Position numbers and translations under genes: made by a program
Assembly: GCA_022823185.1 (NCBI GenBank)
Contig: JAJDXQ010000043.1
Location: 124,001 to 188,000, forward strand
Origin: Caldilineaceae bacterium
GTDB lineage: Bacteria; Chloroflexota; Anaerolineae; Caldilineales; Caldilineaceae
Reading direction: 5' to 3'
Length of the DNA: 64,000 bases
In this document: piece after piece, positions 50,149 to 59,327 of the stretch
Layout: every line of letters begins with the position of its first letter
Numbering within the stretch: the stretch's first letter is position 1
Notes under the pieces: model-generated
The model's database searches: none
What the model saw: the letters and a program-made list of their open reading frames with translations, nothing else
Told to the model about the DNA's origin: nothing

Positions 50149-51306
50149 TCATTCCTGGGCGGCGCCGAAACGCAGCCACCGGGCCTCCGGAACCCAGAGC
50201 GTGAATGATCCGCTGCCGAGGATGAGCAGGAGGGAGGAAAGGACGAGGAGTGTCAGAGCCAGCCAGGCCTGGCCGCCGAAAGCAAAGTAAATGTAGGCGG
50301 CTGCACAGAGGATTCCTGACGACGTCCGGGCGCCAATGCCAAGGAGGGCGGTCAAACCGCCAGCAACGGCCAAGGTGGATACCGGCGCGAGCAGTGACGC
50401 GGGGATAGCGGTTCCTGCAGCCAGCAGATTTGGGACCATGGTAGAGACGAGCGCCGCAATCGCAATACGGAGGCCTACGGGCGCCCTTACGAAGGCCCAG
50501 AGTTTCAGGCGGGCGCGCCAGTATTTGTAAGCGGGACGGTCCGGCCGCAGCCAGCCGATGTTGACCAGCCAGTCTCGCAGGAAGCTGAGGGAAACAGAGG
50601 CGCCGAAGACAGCGCCGACGGCGTAGGAGACTGGGGGCTCGAAAATGGGCCACAGGACCGTGCAGAGGAAGATCATGAGCAGACCGGCCACGATGCGGCG
50701 CTGGTCACTCTGGGTCATGGGGAAGTTGGGCAGTTCCATACGAGTACGCAACTGCATGCCCCAGACAAAGAGAGGGCGCGCAAAAGCCACCAGGAGGAAC
50801 ACAAGTGGCAGCTGCCCGTATTGGACGGCCAGCGCACAGGCGACCAGGACGCCGAAACCGTCGAACTCCATGTCCAGCGTTTCGCCCAAGCGGGTTACGC
50901 GCCCGGATCTGCGGGCCAGGTAGCCATCGAAAACGTCTGAGATGCTTGCGCCGATGTAGAGGAGGGCAGGGAGCCAATCCATGAGGCCGCCGGGCCGCGG
51001 CAGAAGCAGGAAGCCAGCCATCCAAGCGTAGGCGAGACCTCGATAGATTGTGAGAACATTGGCGGGTCCCAGGTCGGGGTACAGGTCCTGCTGGCCGGGC
51101 GGATGGTTTTGCTCGAGGACGCGGCGCAGAAACCAGAATTCACCGGCCACGACAAGGGCTGAAATCATCATCCAGCGGCGGGCGCTGAAGTCTGGGTTAA
51201 GGGCGGTGAAGCGCAATAGCAGCGCGCCGAAAAGCAGGGTAAGGCTGCAGACCAGAGTCAGGCGGCGGCTCTGCCTCTGGAGCAGGGCAACCTTGTTTTC
51301 AGCCAT
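50149..51306 (-). CDS. CDP-alcohol phosphatidyltransferase family protein
   Basis: A 385-residue membrane protein. The full family motif D-G-x2-A-R-x8-G-x3-D-x3-D is present at Asp127-Gly128, Ala131-Arg132, Gly141, Asp145 and Asp149. Such enzymes swap CMP on CDP-diacylglycerol (or a related CDP-alcohol) for an alcohol such as glycerol phosphate or inositol phosphate. This protein is larger than usual: a helix pair precedes the motif, and a long C-terminal part with six or more extra hydrophobic segments follows (ending GQAWLALTLLVLSSLLLILG). The extra part has no family I can name; it may alter substrate or act as a fused transporter-like domain. The alcohol substrate is unknown. Confidence 0.88.
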   Translation of the reverse strand: MAENKVALLQRQSRRLTLVCSLTLLFGALLLRFTALNPDFSARRWMMISALVVAGEFWFLRRVLEQNHPPGQQDLYPDLGPANVLTIYRGLAYAWMAGFLLLPRPGGLMDWLPALLYIGASISDVFDGYLARRSGRVTRLGETLDMEFDGFGVLVACALAVQYGQLPLVFLLVAFARPLFVWGMQLRTRMELPNFPMTQSDQRRIVAGLLMIFLCTVLWPIFEPPVSYAVGAVFGASVSLSFLRDWLVNIGWLRPDRPAYKYWRARLKLWAFVRAPVGLRIAIAALVSTMVPNLLAAGTAIPASLLAPVSTLAVAGGLTALLGIGARTSSGILCAAAYIYFAFGGQAWLALTLLVLSSLLLILGSGSFTLWVPEARWLRFGAAQE

Positions 51307-51649
51307 CAGCGGACCTCTTTACCGTTCCAGGCGGGGACACGGTGGCAACAATAGCACAGATTGGCCTAACTCTCAATGTATGGGCGAAGTGGAGGGTACG
51401 GTTCAAAATGGGGCCAGTTTTCGGCGACTTTGGGATTGCTGCAGCGAAAATACCGTGGTCAGTGGACGGCAGGGCGGGGGGCGCCGCGGGGCGGGAATAT
51501 GGGAGCGAGGGGGTGGGCGCCCACAAGGAGCGCCCCTACAGGGGGTTGACGGTGAAGGTAGGGGCCGCGGGGTGTACCGGACGCGGTCTCGGTCGGAGGC
51601 TTTCATTCGCAGGCACTCAATCTCCTGTGCTATGATTGGGGCGAACCGA
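51307..51649. other. Divergent intergenic region with repeat copy
   Basis: It contains a GTGGTCAGTGG motif near 51453 and a copy of the dispersed palindromic element at 51470-51547. The upstream region of the glycosyltransferase gene has a TATGAT box at 51631-51636. No gene seen; the plus-strand ORF starting at 51050 only extends the glycosyltransferase frame backwards. Confidence 0.6.
51470..51547 (+). repeat. Dispersed palindromic element, copy
   Basis: The blocks GCGCCGCGGGGCGGGAATAT and GGGAGCGAGGGGGTGGGCG are followed by CCCACAAGGAGCGCCCCTA and CAGGGGGTTG. The right half matches the 38114 copy nearly base for base. It lies between two divergently transcribed genes. Confidence 0.65.
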
Positions 51650-53551
51650 ATGAGCGAGGGAGAAAATGCGGTGTCCGATTCAATCCCACTTGTTGTGCAT
51701 GCAACCCATGAAGCCGGCGCGAAAGTCGGGGGCATCGGTTCGGTGCTGGATGGGATTTTGAGCGCAAAGTCATACAACGAGAAGGTCGGCCGGACAATTT
51801 TGGCAGGCCCGATGTTTGGCTTGGATCCTGCGCAGATGGAGCGATTGAGTGACCCGGCGCAGGGCGTACAGATCCGGTACAGCAGCCTGCATGGCATATT
51901 TTACGGCGTAAGCGAGTCTGTCCAGCAGGCTCTGCGAGAGGTGGAGCAGATATACCAGGTGGCGTTGTTGTATGGACTGCGGCAGTTCGGAGACGCGGCG
52001 CATGAAGTCCTTCTGGTCGATGCCAGCGCTCCACATATGGGGCTGGCGGACAGTTTTCGCTACTTTCTCTGGGAAAACTACGGGCTCGAAAGCCATCGCT
52101 ACAGCCATGATCAGGAGTATAACCTCTATATTACGATCGCGCAGCCGCTTTTTTCCGGCCTCAAGGCGCTGGGGGTTGACAGTGGGCTGGCGCCGCACGA
52201 GCGGGTGATCATCGCTCATGAGTGGCTGGGCTTGCCGGTCGCGTTTGCGGCGCAGTTAAACGAACCGGAGCAGTGGCGCACGATATTTTACGCGCATGAA
52301 GCGGCGACAGCCCGGTTGCTGGTGGAGGGACACGAAGGGCACGATACGCGCTTTTACAATGCGCTTTTGCGTGCGCGAGAGTCCCATTTGCCGCTGGACA
52401 CTGTTTTTGGCGACCAGGGCGCGTTTTTCAAACATGCGATTGTTCGACAGGCGGTACACTGTGACGCCATTTTTGCTGTAGGGGATGCGGTGCGCGAGGA
52501 GCTGCGATTTCTGGGGGGCGCCTTTGCTAATTGCAGGATTGACCTGGTGTACAACGGGATCAGAGCGGAGGAGATCACGGCGGCAGAACAGGAGGGATCC
52601 AAGGGGCGTTTGCAGGACTACTGCATGGCGCTGACGGGATTCAGGCCGGATTTCGTGTTCACGCATGTGGCGCGCATGGTCTTGTCCAAGGCGTTGTGGC
52701 GAGACGTACTGGTCATGCGACACCTGGACAGGTTATTGGAATCTGAAGGAAAAAAGGCGGCGCTGCTGGTGCTGGCGACCAGCGCACCGGCGGGCAGAGA
52801 ACCGGCGCAAGTACGGAGTTGGGAGAGCGAATATGGGTGGCCCGTGGGCCATCGCGGGGACAACGGGGACCTGGTTGGGGAGGAGGCCCCCTTCTTTTTC
52901 GACGATGTCGAGCCGTTCAACCATTCGGCGAGCAGCAGCAGGATCATTTTCGTCAACCAGTTTGGCTGGAACCGGGACCGATGCGGCGCCCGAATGCCGG
53001 CCGCCATGGCATTTGGGGACATTCGCCGGGGCAGCGATCTTGAGTTTGGGCAGAGCATTTACGAACCATTCGGGATTGCACAGATCGAACCATTGAATTT
53101 CGGAGCGCTTTCCTGCGTCAGCAGTGCGTGCGGTTGCATTGGTTTTGTGCAGCAAGCAGCGGAGGACCTCATTCAGCAGGGGCTCTTGCCGGCGGAGAAG
53201 AATGGCGGGCCGAGCGAGGGCGGCATTCTTCTGCCTCACGGCGGGGCGATGGGGCCTGTTTTTGCCGATCGCACATTTCCGGTGGTCGTAGCTGACTACA
53301 TAGGCCTGACTGAAGAGCAGGCGCCTGAGTCCCCCCAGGATGCGCTTGCGATTGGCCGGGAGACGCGGAGGAGAGTTGAAGCGCGCAGCGCAAGCGTTGC
53401 CGCGCAAGTGATATTTGAAAGGCTGCCCAGAAGCCGGGAAGAGAAGGCCGAGTTGACGCGAGTGGGGAGCGCTCTCGCGAGCAGCATGAGTTGGGAAAAG
53501 GTGGTGGAGGCCAGCTTACTACCGGGTCTGTTCAGGGTCTGCAGTCCGTAG
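51650..53551 (+). CDS. Glycogen/starch synthase-like glycosyltransferase
   Basis: A GT-B-fold glycosyltransferase of about 633 residues. The N-terminal loop VVHATHEAGAKVGGIGSVLD is the synthase-type KVGG(L/I) loop, IIAHEWLGLPVAFAAQL is the catalytic-site HEW, and RIDLVYNGI begins the second domain. QSIYEPFGIAQIEPLNFGAL is the nucleotide-sugar Glu motif (E-P-F-G). These mark an ADP- or UDP-glucose-dependent glucan synthase. The gene lies 118 bases before glgB, so both likely make a branched alpha-glucan. ATG 51650 is used; a GTG at 51671 with GGGAG upstream is an equally good start and would shorten it by seven residues. Confidence 0.88.
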   Translation: MSEGENAVSDSIPLVVHATHEAGAKVGGIGSVLDGILSAKSYNEKVGRTILAGPMFGLDPAQMERLSDPAQGVQIRYSSLHGIFYGVSESVQQALREVEQIYQVALLYGLRQFGDAAHEVLLVDASAPHMGLADSFRYFLWENYGLESHRYSHDQEYNLYITIAQPLFSGLKALGVDSGLAPHERVIIAHEWLGLPVAFAAQLNEPEQWRTIFYAHEAATARLLVEGHEGHDTRFYNALLRARESHLPLDTVFGDQGAFFKHAIVRQAVHCDAIFAVGDAVREELRFLGGAFANCRIDLVYNGIRAEEITAAEQEGSKGRLQDYCMALTGFRPDFVFTHVARMVLSKALWRDVLVMRHLDRLLESEGKKAALLVLATSAPAGREPAQVRSWESEYGWPVGHRGDNGDLVGEEAPFFFDDVEPFNHSASSSRIIFVNQFGWNRDRCGARMPAAMAFGDIRRGSDLEFGQSIYEPFGIAQIEPLNFGALSCVSSACGCIGFVQQAAEDLIQQGLLPAEKNGGPSEGGILLPHGGAMGPVFADRTFPVVVADYIGLTEEQAPESPQDALAIGRETRRRVEARSASVAAQVIFERLPRSREEKAELTRVGSALASSMSWEKVVEASLLPGLFRVCSP

Positions 53552-53668
53552 GCGCAGCGGGTTCGGGTTGTAATTTGAGGGCCAGATGCCGGGCCAGAGC
53601 CTGTTGACCTCGCAGGACGGCTGATCGAGGGCTGATGTGGGGCGGCCCGCGTCGCAGGCCCCGAGAGT

Positions 53669-55645
53669 GTGAGCGAAGGACGAAGTCTTTTGACCGAGTC
53701 GTGGTTCAGTGATGACGAAGCCTACCTGTTCGGTGAGGGAAATTTTCTCTATTGCTACCGCAGGTTCGGCGCGCACTTTCGGAAGGTGGAGGGCGTCAGT
53801 GGCGTGCAATTTGCGGTTTGGGCGCCAAATGCCCGGTCTGTAAGTGTAATTGGGTCCTTCAATGGGTGGGATCCGCAGGTCCACCCAATGAGGTCGGACC
53901 GTGAAGGCATCTGGGAACTCTTTATCCCGGAAACGCCCGATCCGGGAGGCGGCGGCACGCCCTGCGCCAGCCTGGCTGCAGGGCAAGAGTACAAGTACTC
54001 CATTCAACTCCCGCTGGTGGACATTCGAATAGACAAAGCGGATCCGTACGGCTTCTATGCAGAAGTTCCGCCGGAAACGGCCTCGCGGATCTGGCCGCTT
54101 GACAGCTACCCTTGGGGTGACGGGGCGTGGGTGGCGGATCGCGCCAAACGGCAGGCGTTGGACCAGCCCATGAACATTTACGAGGTCCACCTGGGCAGCT
54201 GGCGTCGGACCGTCGAGGGGAACCGCGTTCTGGGCTACCGGGAACTTGCGCACCAACTGGTTGCCTACGTAAAGGAGATGGGTTACACGCATATTGAGTT
54301 GCTGCCCATTACCGAACACCCTTTTGATGGCTCCTGGGGGTATCAGAGCACGGGCTATTTCGCGCCGACCAGCCGCTTCGGCACACCGGATGACTTCAAG
54401 TATTTCGTGGACCATTGCCATCAGAATGAAATCGGCGTGATTCTGGATTGGGTGCCGGCCCATTTTCCCAAAGACGCACACGGGCTGGCCTATTTCGACG
54501 GCGCAGCGCTGTATGAGTATGAGGACCCCCGCCGGGGCGACCATCCTGACTGGGGCACGAAGATTTTTGACTATGGGCGCAACGAGGTGCGCAATTTTCT
54601 GATTGCGAGCGCCCTTTTCTGGGTGGAGGAGTGTCACATAGACGGGCTGCGGGTAGATGCGGTCGCCTCAATGCTGTATCTGAACTACAGCAGGGAGGGC
54701 GACGAGTGGATCCCGAATCAATATGGCGGCCACGAGAATCTGGACGCGATCGAGTTTCTGCGGATGACGAATGAGACGTTGCATGAGCGGGCGCCAGGGG
54801 TTCTGACGATTGCGGAGGAGAGCAGCATATGGCCGATGGTGTCGCGTCCAACTTACACGGGCGGCCTGGGATTCGATTACAAGTGGAATATGGGCTGGAT
54901 GCATGATACGCTCAACTTTTTTGAGATGGACCCGTTGTTTCGGCGCTACAATCATCACCTTGTTACGTACAGTTTGAGTTACGCGTTCAGCGAAAACTTC
55001 ATTCTGCCGCTCAGCCACGACGAGGTGGTCCATCTGAAGGGGTCGATGCTGGAGAAGATGCCGGGCGATGTGTGGCAGAAGTTTGCCCACTTGCGGCTCC
55101 TGTATGGGCTCATGAACGCGCATCCGGGCAAAAAGCTGCTCTTCATGGGCGGCGAGTTCGGCCAGTGGCGGGAGTGGACAGAGATCGCCAGTCTTGACTG
55201 GCATTTGCTCGAGGTCGATGAACACCGGCGGTTGCAGCGCTTTGTTCGGGATAGCAATCGACTCTACAGCTGGGAGAGCGCGCTCCATCAGACGGACGCG
55301 AGCTGGGGCGGCTTCCAATGGATCGATTACCAGGACGTGGACCATTCGGTCGCCAGTTTTGCGCGGCGGGATGCCGCGGGCGACAGCTGCATTGTGGTCA
55401 TTTGCAACTTCACGCCGATTCCTCGCAATGGCTATCGCGTCGGGCTGCCAGGGCCGGGCTCCTACGAACAGATTCTGAACAGCGATTGGGAGATTTACGG
55501 AGGCAGCGGCATCGACAATCCGTTTCCCCTTGAGGCTGAGGAGATTGGCTGGCAGAGCGCGTCCTGGTCTGTTCTGATGGAATTGCCGCCTCTGGCCGTA
55601 TTGTACTGGAGGTGGAGGGGACCATCTCCAGCGGGCAAGGAGTAG
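53669..55645 (+). CDS. glgB: 1,4-alpha-glucan branching enzyme
   Basis: A 658-residue GH13 enzyme that forms alpha-1,6 branches in glycogen. The N-terminal CBM48 has GVQFAVWAPNARSVSVIGSF. The barrel has HIELLPITEHPFDGSWGYQS, VILDWVPAHFPKDAHGLAYF, DGLRVDAVASML with nucleophile Asp330, IAEESS with acid/base Glu383, and LSHDEVVHLKGSML with the third acidic residue. An insert near residue 90 (PGGGGTPCASLAAGQ) is unusual. The start is GTG 53669; TTG 53690 is an alternative that would fit homologues beginning LTESWFSDDEAYLF. nagA follows after three bases. Confidence 0.95.
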   Translation: MSEGRSLLTESWFSDDEAYLFGEGNFLYCYRRFGAHFRKVEGVSGVQFAVWAPNARSVSVIGSFNGWDPQVHPMRSDREGIWELFIPETPDPGGGGTPCASLAAGQEYKYSIQLPLVDIRIDKADPYGFYAEVPPETASRIWPLDSYPWGDGAWVADRAKRQALDQPMNIYEVHLGSWRRTVEGNRVLGYRELAHQLVAYVKEMGYTHIELLPITEHPFDGSWGYQSTGYFAPTSRFGTPDDFKYFVDHCHQNEIGVILDWVPAHFPKDAHGLAYFDGAALYEYEDPRRGDHPDWGTKIFDYGRNEVRNFLIASALFWVEECHIDGLRVDAVASMLYLNYSREGDEWIPNQYGGHENLDAIEFLRMTNETLHERAPGVLTIAEESSIWPMVSRPTYTGGLGFDYKWNMGWMHDTLNFFEMDPLFRRYNHHLVTYSLSYAFSENFILPLSHDEVVHLKGSMLEKMPGDVWQKFAHLRLLYGLMNAHPGKKLLFMGGEFGQWREWTEIASLDWHLLEVDEHRRLQRFVRDSNRLYSWESALHQTDASWGGFQWIDYQDVDHSVASFARRDAAGDSCIVVICNFTPIPRNGYRVGLPGPGSYEQILNSDWEIYGGSGIDNPFPLEAEEIGWQSASWSVLMELPPLAVLYWRWRGPSPAGKE

Positions 55646-55648
55646 AAC

Positions 55649-56920
55649 GTGGAGAACCAGGTGAACGAACGGGACAGCCGGCGGGATGGCGGGTCGATTG
55701 CCATTGGCGGCATCAGGGGCCTGACAGGCCGCACCGTTTTCGGAGCGGCGGCTGCCCCTCCGGGCGGGGCGTTTTCGCTCACATTCGAGGAAGGTTCAGT
55801 TGGTCCCTGGCAGGCAGGTGAGGTCCCCGTGACGAGCCCGTACCTGGATTGCAGCGGGTGTACGCTGCTGCCTGGGTTTATCGACGTTCACATTCATGGC
55901 AGCGGCGGCGCTGACGTGATGGACGCGACGCCGGAGAGTCTTGAGACAATCAGCCGCTTTCTGGTCCGGCACGGGGTAACCGGATTCTATGCTACGACGG
56001 TTACGGCGTCTCAATCGGCCACGCTGGAGGCTGTTGAGAATGTTGCGCGTTATGTAGACGCGTCCCGATCTGAGTCTGATGGAGACGGAGCTGTGGGGGC
56101 GCGCATCCTTGGCGTACATCTTGAGGGGCCTTTTATCAGCCCTGCGCACCCGGGCGCGCAGAATCCGGCCTACGTGCGTCCCGCGTCGACGGAGGAGTTT
56201 GAGGGGTTGCTGGCGGCGGGGCCGGTACGCATGATCACGCTTGCGCCCGAGATTCCGGGGGCGGACGCCGTGGTCGAGATGGCGCTTGCGGCGGGCGTAC
56301 GGGTGGTGCTGGGGCACACGGGGGCGACGTACGAACAGGCGCGGTCGGCCATTGGCGTGGGCGTCTCGCAGGCCACGCATACGTACAATGCGATGACGGG
56401 CCTGCATCACCGGGAGCCGGGGACAGTGGGAGCCACGCTGAGCGATGACAGGATTTACGCGCAGCTCATTGCCGACGGGATCCACGTCCATCCGGCGGCG
56501 ATGAGGATTTTGGGGCGCTGCAAGGGGCCGACGCGGACCCTCCTGATCAGTGACGCGATCCGGGCGGCAGGCATGCCTGAGGGTCGGTTTGAGATGGGAC
56601 GACTGCCGGTGATTGTGAAGGACGGCGCCTGCCGGCTGGAGGACGGGACGCTTGCCGGATCGGTCCTGACAATGGACACGGCGTTGCGTAATTTCATGTC
56701 GGCGACAGGTTGGCCGCTGGTGCAGGCATGGCCAGCGACAAGCCTTTCCCAGGCGCAGGCGATGGGCATCGAGCGCGAAGTCGGGCGCATCCGCGCCGGG
56801 GCCAGGGCTGATCTTACGATGCTGGATAGCGAAGGGCAGGTCGTTGCCACGGTGGTGGGGGGAAGGCTTGCCTATCTTCGGGACAGCTGGCGGTTGCGGG
56901 ACAACGAAGATCAGGGGTAG
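55649..56920 (+). CDS. nagA: N-acetylglucosamine-6-phosphate deacetylase
   Basis: A 423-residue amidohydrolase that converts GlcNAc-6-phosphate to glucosamine-6-phosphate and acetate. The HxH site is His81 and His83 in PGFIDVHIHGSGGADVMDAT. VHLEGPFISPAHPGAQNPAY carries the next metal Glu, GHTGATYEQA and ATHTYNAMTGLHHREPG the His ligands, and LLISDAIRAAGMPEG the catalytic Asp. GTG 55649 lies three bases after the glgB stop, with AAGGAG just before, so glgB and nagA are co-transcribed. It overlaps the oppositely transcribed mevalonate kinase by ten bases. The operon joins storage glucan synthesis with amino-sugar recycling. Confidence 0.93.
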   Translation: MENQVNERDSRRDGGSIAIGGIRGLTGRTVFGAAAAPPGGAFSLTFEEGSVGPWQAGEVPVTSPYLDCSGCTLLPGFIDVHIHGSGGADVMDATPESLETISRFLVRHGVTGFYATTVTASQSATLEAVENVARYVDASRSESDGDGAVGARILGVHLEGPFISPAHPGAQNPAYVRPASTEEFEGLLAAGPVRMITLAPEIPGADAVVEMALAAGVRVVLGHTGATYEQARSAIGVGVSQATHTYNAMTGLHHREPGTVGATLSDDRIYAQLIADGIHVHPAAMRILGRCKGPTRTLLISDAIRAAGMPEGRFEMGRLPVIVKDGACRLEDGTLAGSVLTMDTALRNFMSATGWPLVQAWPATSLSQAQAMGIEREVGRIRAGARADLTMLDSEGQVVATVVGGRLAYLRDSWRLRDNEDQG

Positions 56921-57864
56921 GAATCTACCTGCGCGACCAAAACGCCGGCAGCGCCCGCGGCCAGAAGCGCTTCCCGCACTTCCACGACATTCTCTGACGC
57001 CGCGACAGCGATCACGTTTCCTCCGCGGCCGGCGCCGCTGAGCTTTGCCCCCGCGGCGCCCGACTCTTCCGCGACCGCAATCAACCGTTCGAGTTCAGCC
57101 GAGCTTACGTCGAGCAGACGAAGCAGCCGCTGGTTTTCCTGCATCAGCTCGCCCAGAGAATCTGCGCGGCCGGCAGAAATCGTTTGCCTGGCTTCTTCAG
57201 CGATTGCGCCAATGCCGTCAAAGATCTGGTCGTAGCGGCTGGTGTCACGCCGCCAGGCCTGGCGGACGTCCGACACGACGGCGGCCGTTGAGCTGGCGAC
57301 ACCTGAGTCGGCGATGACCAGTTGGAAGGGTTTACCGATTTCGAACTGCTCCGGTGTTTGCCCCCTGAGGTACCAGACCGGCTGTTGGTAGACGACGACG
57401 GTGTTGTCGATTCCGCTTGGGTTGGCGTGATGCAGCTTCTCCACAGCAAAAACGATTCGGTTGACGGTTTCCAGGTCGGGCTGCCGACTGCGGGAACGGG
57501 CGCTGTGGGCGAGGACGGCCTTCACCAGGGCGGCGCTGACGGCTGCGCCGCTGCCCAATCCTCCGGCGATGGGGATGTCGCTTGTGACGGCGAGATGCCA
57601 GTCCGGCTCCGAACTGATTTCGGACTCCTGGATTGCGAGGCGCACGGCCAGGGCCAGCGGATCGAAAGGGTTGGCGGCCAAGCGGACATGCGCGTTGATA
57701 TCGGGCGCCTCGATAGAGCAGCCGGCCCCTGCCGGCGCGTCAGTGAGTGTGGCGGTCGCCTTCACATTCGTTACGGGCACAGCGATGGCAGGCCGCCCGT
57801 AGACGACTGCGTGCTCGCCGAACAGAATGACTTTTCCCGGAGCGGTTGCGGTGGTTGACCTCAT
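56911..57864 (-). CDS. mvk: Mevalonate kinase (GHMP family)
   Basis: A 317-residue GHMP kinase. The N-terminus APGKVILFGEHAVVYGRPAI is the mevalonate kinase pattern. The ATP loop PIAGGLGSGAAVSAAL lies near residues 98-113, the catalytic base is Asp153 in NPSGIDNTVV, and the C-terminal GHMP motif is GAKLSGAGRGGNVIAVA. It phosphorylates mevalonate in the isoprenoid pathway that some Chloroflexota use instead of the MEP pathway. Other mevalonate genes are not in the window. The end overlaps nagA tail to tail; the GDPD gene starts the same-strand run behind it at 58730. Confidence 0.92.
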   Translation of the reverse strand: MRSTTATAPGKVILFGEHAVVYGRPAIAVPVTNVKATATLTDAPAGAGCSIEAPDINAHVRLAANPFDPLALAVRLAIQESEISSEPDWHLAVTSDIPIAGGLGSGAAVSAALVKAVLAHSARSRSRQPDLETVNRIVFAVEKLHHANPSGIDNTVVVYQQPVWYLRGQTPEQFEIGKPFQLVIADSGVASSTAAVVSDVRQAWRRDTSRYDQIFDGIGAIAEEARQTISAGRADSLGELMQENQRLLRLLDVSSAELERLIAVAEESGAAGAKLSGAGRGGNVIAVAASENVVEVREALLAAGAAGVLVAQVDSYP

Positions 57865-57893
57865 ACTCTTGCCAGGATGGGGCGGCTACAGAA

Positions 57894-58730
57894 TCAGAGG
57901 GTAGACGGATCCGCCGCAGACGGGGAAGTCGACAGCTCGCGGCGGATCTCGTCGGGCACATCGGTGATGATGGCGTCCACGCCAAGGCGGGCAAGCCGCC
58001 GGGCTTCCCTTCCATCGTTGACAGTCCAGGCGTTGACGAGCTGGCCGCGGGCGCGGGCGGCCTCCACCAGTTGCGAGTCGATTGCGGCAAAATAAGGGTG
58101 AAGGGCTTCGGGGGCAATGACCCTGGTGAACCAGGGGCGGGTAAGATGGAGAAAGAGTAGCTTGAGCGGCAGGGGGCGGATTCTCTTAGGGAGGCTTTCC
58201 TTGGCTCCGTTCGAATGCGGAGGTTGTGTGAAGTAGAGGAAACCCAGCCGGATCGAAGGGTCAAGACGGCGCACTTTGCGCAACGAGAAGGGATTGAAGC
58301 TGGAGACGATGACCTGCCGATACAGTCCTCGCTGTTTGATCATGTGGGCGAGGGGACCGGCCTCGGGGCCGCCGTCCCAGTCCAAATTTTTGATCTCAAC
58401 ATTGACGATGCAGCGATTGCCAACCAGATCGAAGACTTGCTCTAAGGTGGGAATGGGCGTGTTGGCAAACGACTGGCTAAAGCGGATGCCGGCATCGATT
58501 CCGGCGAGCTTCGCCAGAGTATGGTTGCGCAGAAGGCCGACGCCGCTGGTTGAGCGCTCCAAGCTGAAGTCATGCAGCACGACGAGCTCGCCGTCGGCGG
58601 TCGCCTGCACATCCAGCTCGATGCCATCAGCGCCCAGGTCAAGCGCCTTTTCGAAGGCGGGCAGCGTGTTTTCGGGGGCGACGGCGCTGGCGCCGCGATG
58701 GGCGAAGATCTGCGGTGTCGTGGACATCAT
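57894..58730 (-). CDS. Glycerophosphodiester phosphodiesterase
   Basis: A 278-residue GDPD (PI-PLC-like TIM barrel). FAHRGASAVAPENTLPAFEK opens the barrel with catalytic His-Arg, DGIELDVQATADGELVVLHD has the metal-binding Glu and Asp and the second His, and VNVEIKN follows. The late NAWTVNDGREARRLARLGVD and IITDVPD are typical. It hydrolyses glycerophosphodiesters to glycerol-3-phosphate and an alcohol, so it recycles phospholipid head groups. No signal peptide, so it should be cytoplasmic. 29 bases separate it from mevalonate kinase downstream. Confidence 0.93.
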   Translation of the reverse strand: MMSTTPQIFAHRGASAVAPENTLPAFEKALDLGADGIELDVQATADGELVVLHDFSLERSTSGVGLLRNHTLAKLAGIDAGIRFSQSFANTPIPTLEQVFDLVGNRCIVNVEIKNLDWDGGPEAGPLAHMIKQRGLYRQVIVSSFNPFSLRKVRRLDPSIRLGFLYFTQPPHSNGAKESLPKRIRPLPLKLLFLHLTRPWFTRVIAPEALHPYFAAIDSQLVEAARARGQLVNAWTVNDGREARRLARLGVDAIITDVPDEIRRELSTSPSAADPSTL

Positions 58731-58895
58731 TAACCCTTTTCCGGGACTTTCGCCTTTGCGGCCGGCGCGAAGCTATTGGGTCAGTAAAGAGGCCGTTGGC
58801 AGGCGCGCGAGGCAGGCGATCCTGGGCAAGAGCAAGGGATGAGACGGAGGAACAGGGGCGCTGCCAAGGATCAGGTAGGGACCGAGGCCGCGCCG

Positions 58896-59159
58896 CTATC
58901 CTTGCAAGATGAACATCCACTCCTCCAGTTCGTCGTCATTGGGTTTGTGTTCGACGTGGCAGATACGAAAGTTGTGTCGTTCGATGATCGTAAGAATGTC
59001 GATGAGGGCACGTCTTTCGGCTTTGGCTGGGTGATATTCGAGTTCCCCTATCGATACTTTTACGTCTTCTTTTATGAGGCTGTCGCCCAGAACTTCGATG
59101 CGCCAGGTCTTTCCGGTCGAAGACTGGCGCGCTTTGGTCTGCAAAATGATGGTGTGCAT
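58896..59159 (-). CDS. Small hypothetical protein
   Basis: An 87-residue protein from ATG 59159, preceded by AAGGTAAG. It starts MHTIILQTKARQSSTGKTWR and ends HVEHKPNDDELEEWMFILQG; beta strands and a helix AERRALIDILTIIERHN suggest a small alpha/beta fold. The longer ORF to 59291 adds 44 Pro/Arg-rich residues that look like noncoding sequence. No family recognised. It lies between the GDPD and the deacetylase-like gene, same strand. Confidence 0.65.
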   Translation of the reverse strand: MHTIILQTKARQSSTGKTWRIEVLGDSLIKEDVKVSIGELEYHPAKAERRALIDILTIIERHNFRICHVEHKPNDDELEEWMFILQG

Positions 59160-59327
59160 TTTCTTTCTTACCTTGCAACTGATTTCGAGGAAGTTTGAAT
59201 GCTCGCCGGGCCGATCAGGAGGCAAATTGTCCGCAAGAGGTCTTGCGGGATGGTTGTTGGTCCGCGCGCGGGGAGGGCCTGCCCCCGGCACTGTTTCTTG
59301 CTGCCAGTCTACCGAATTTGGCAGGTT

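Noticed and set aside
51050..51649. N-terminal extension of the glycosyltransferase frame by 200 residues
   Set aside because: It crosses the start of the opposite gene and the dispersed repeat. The fold begins only after 51650.
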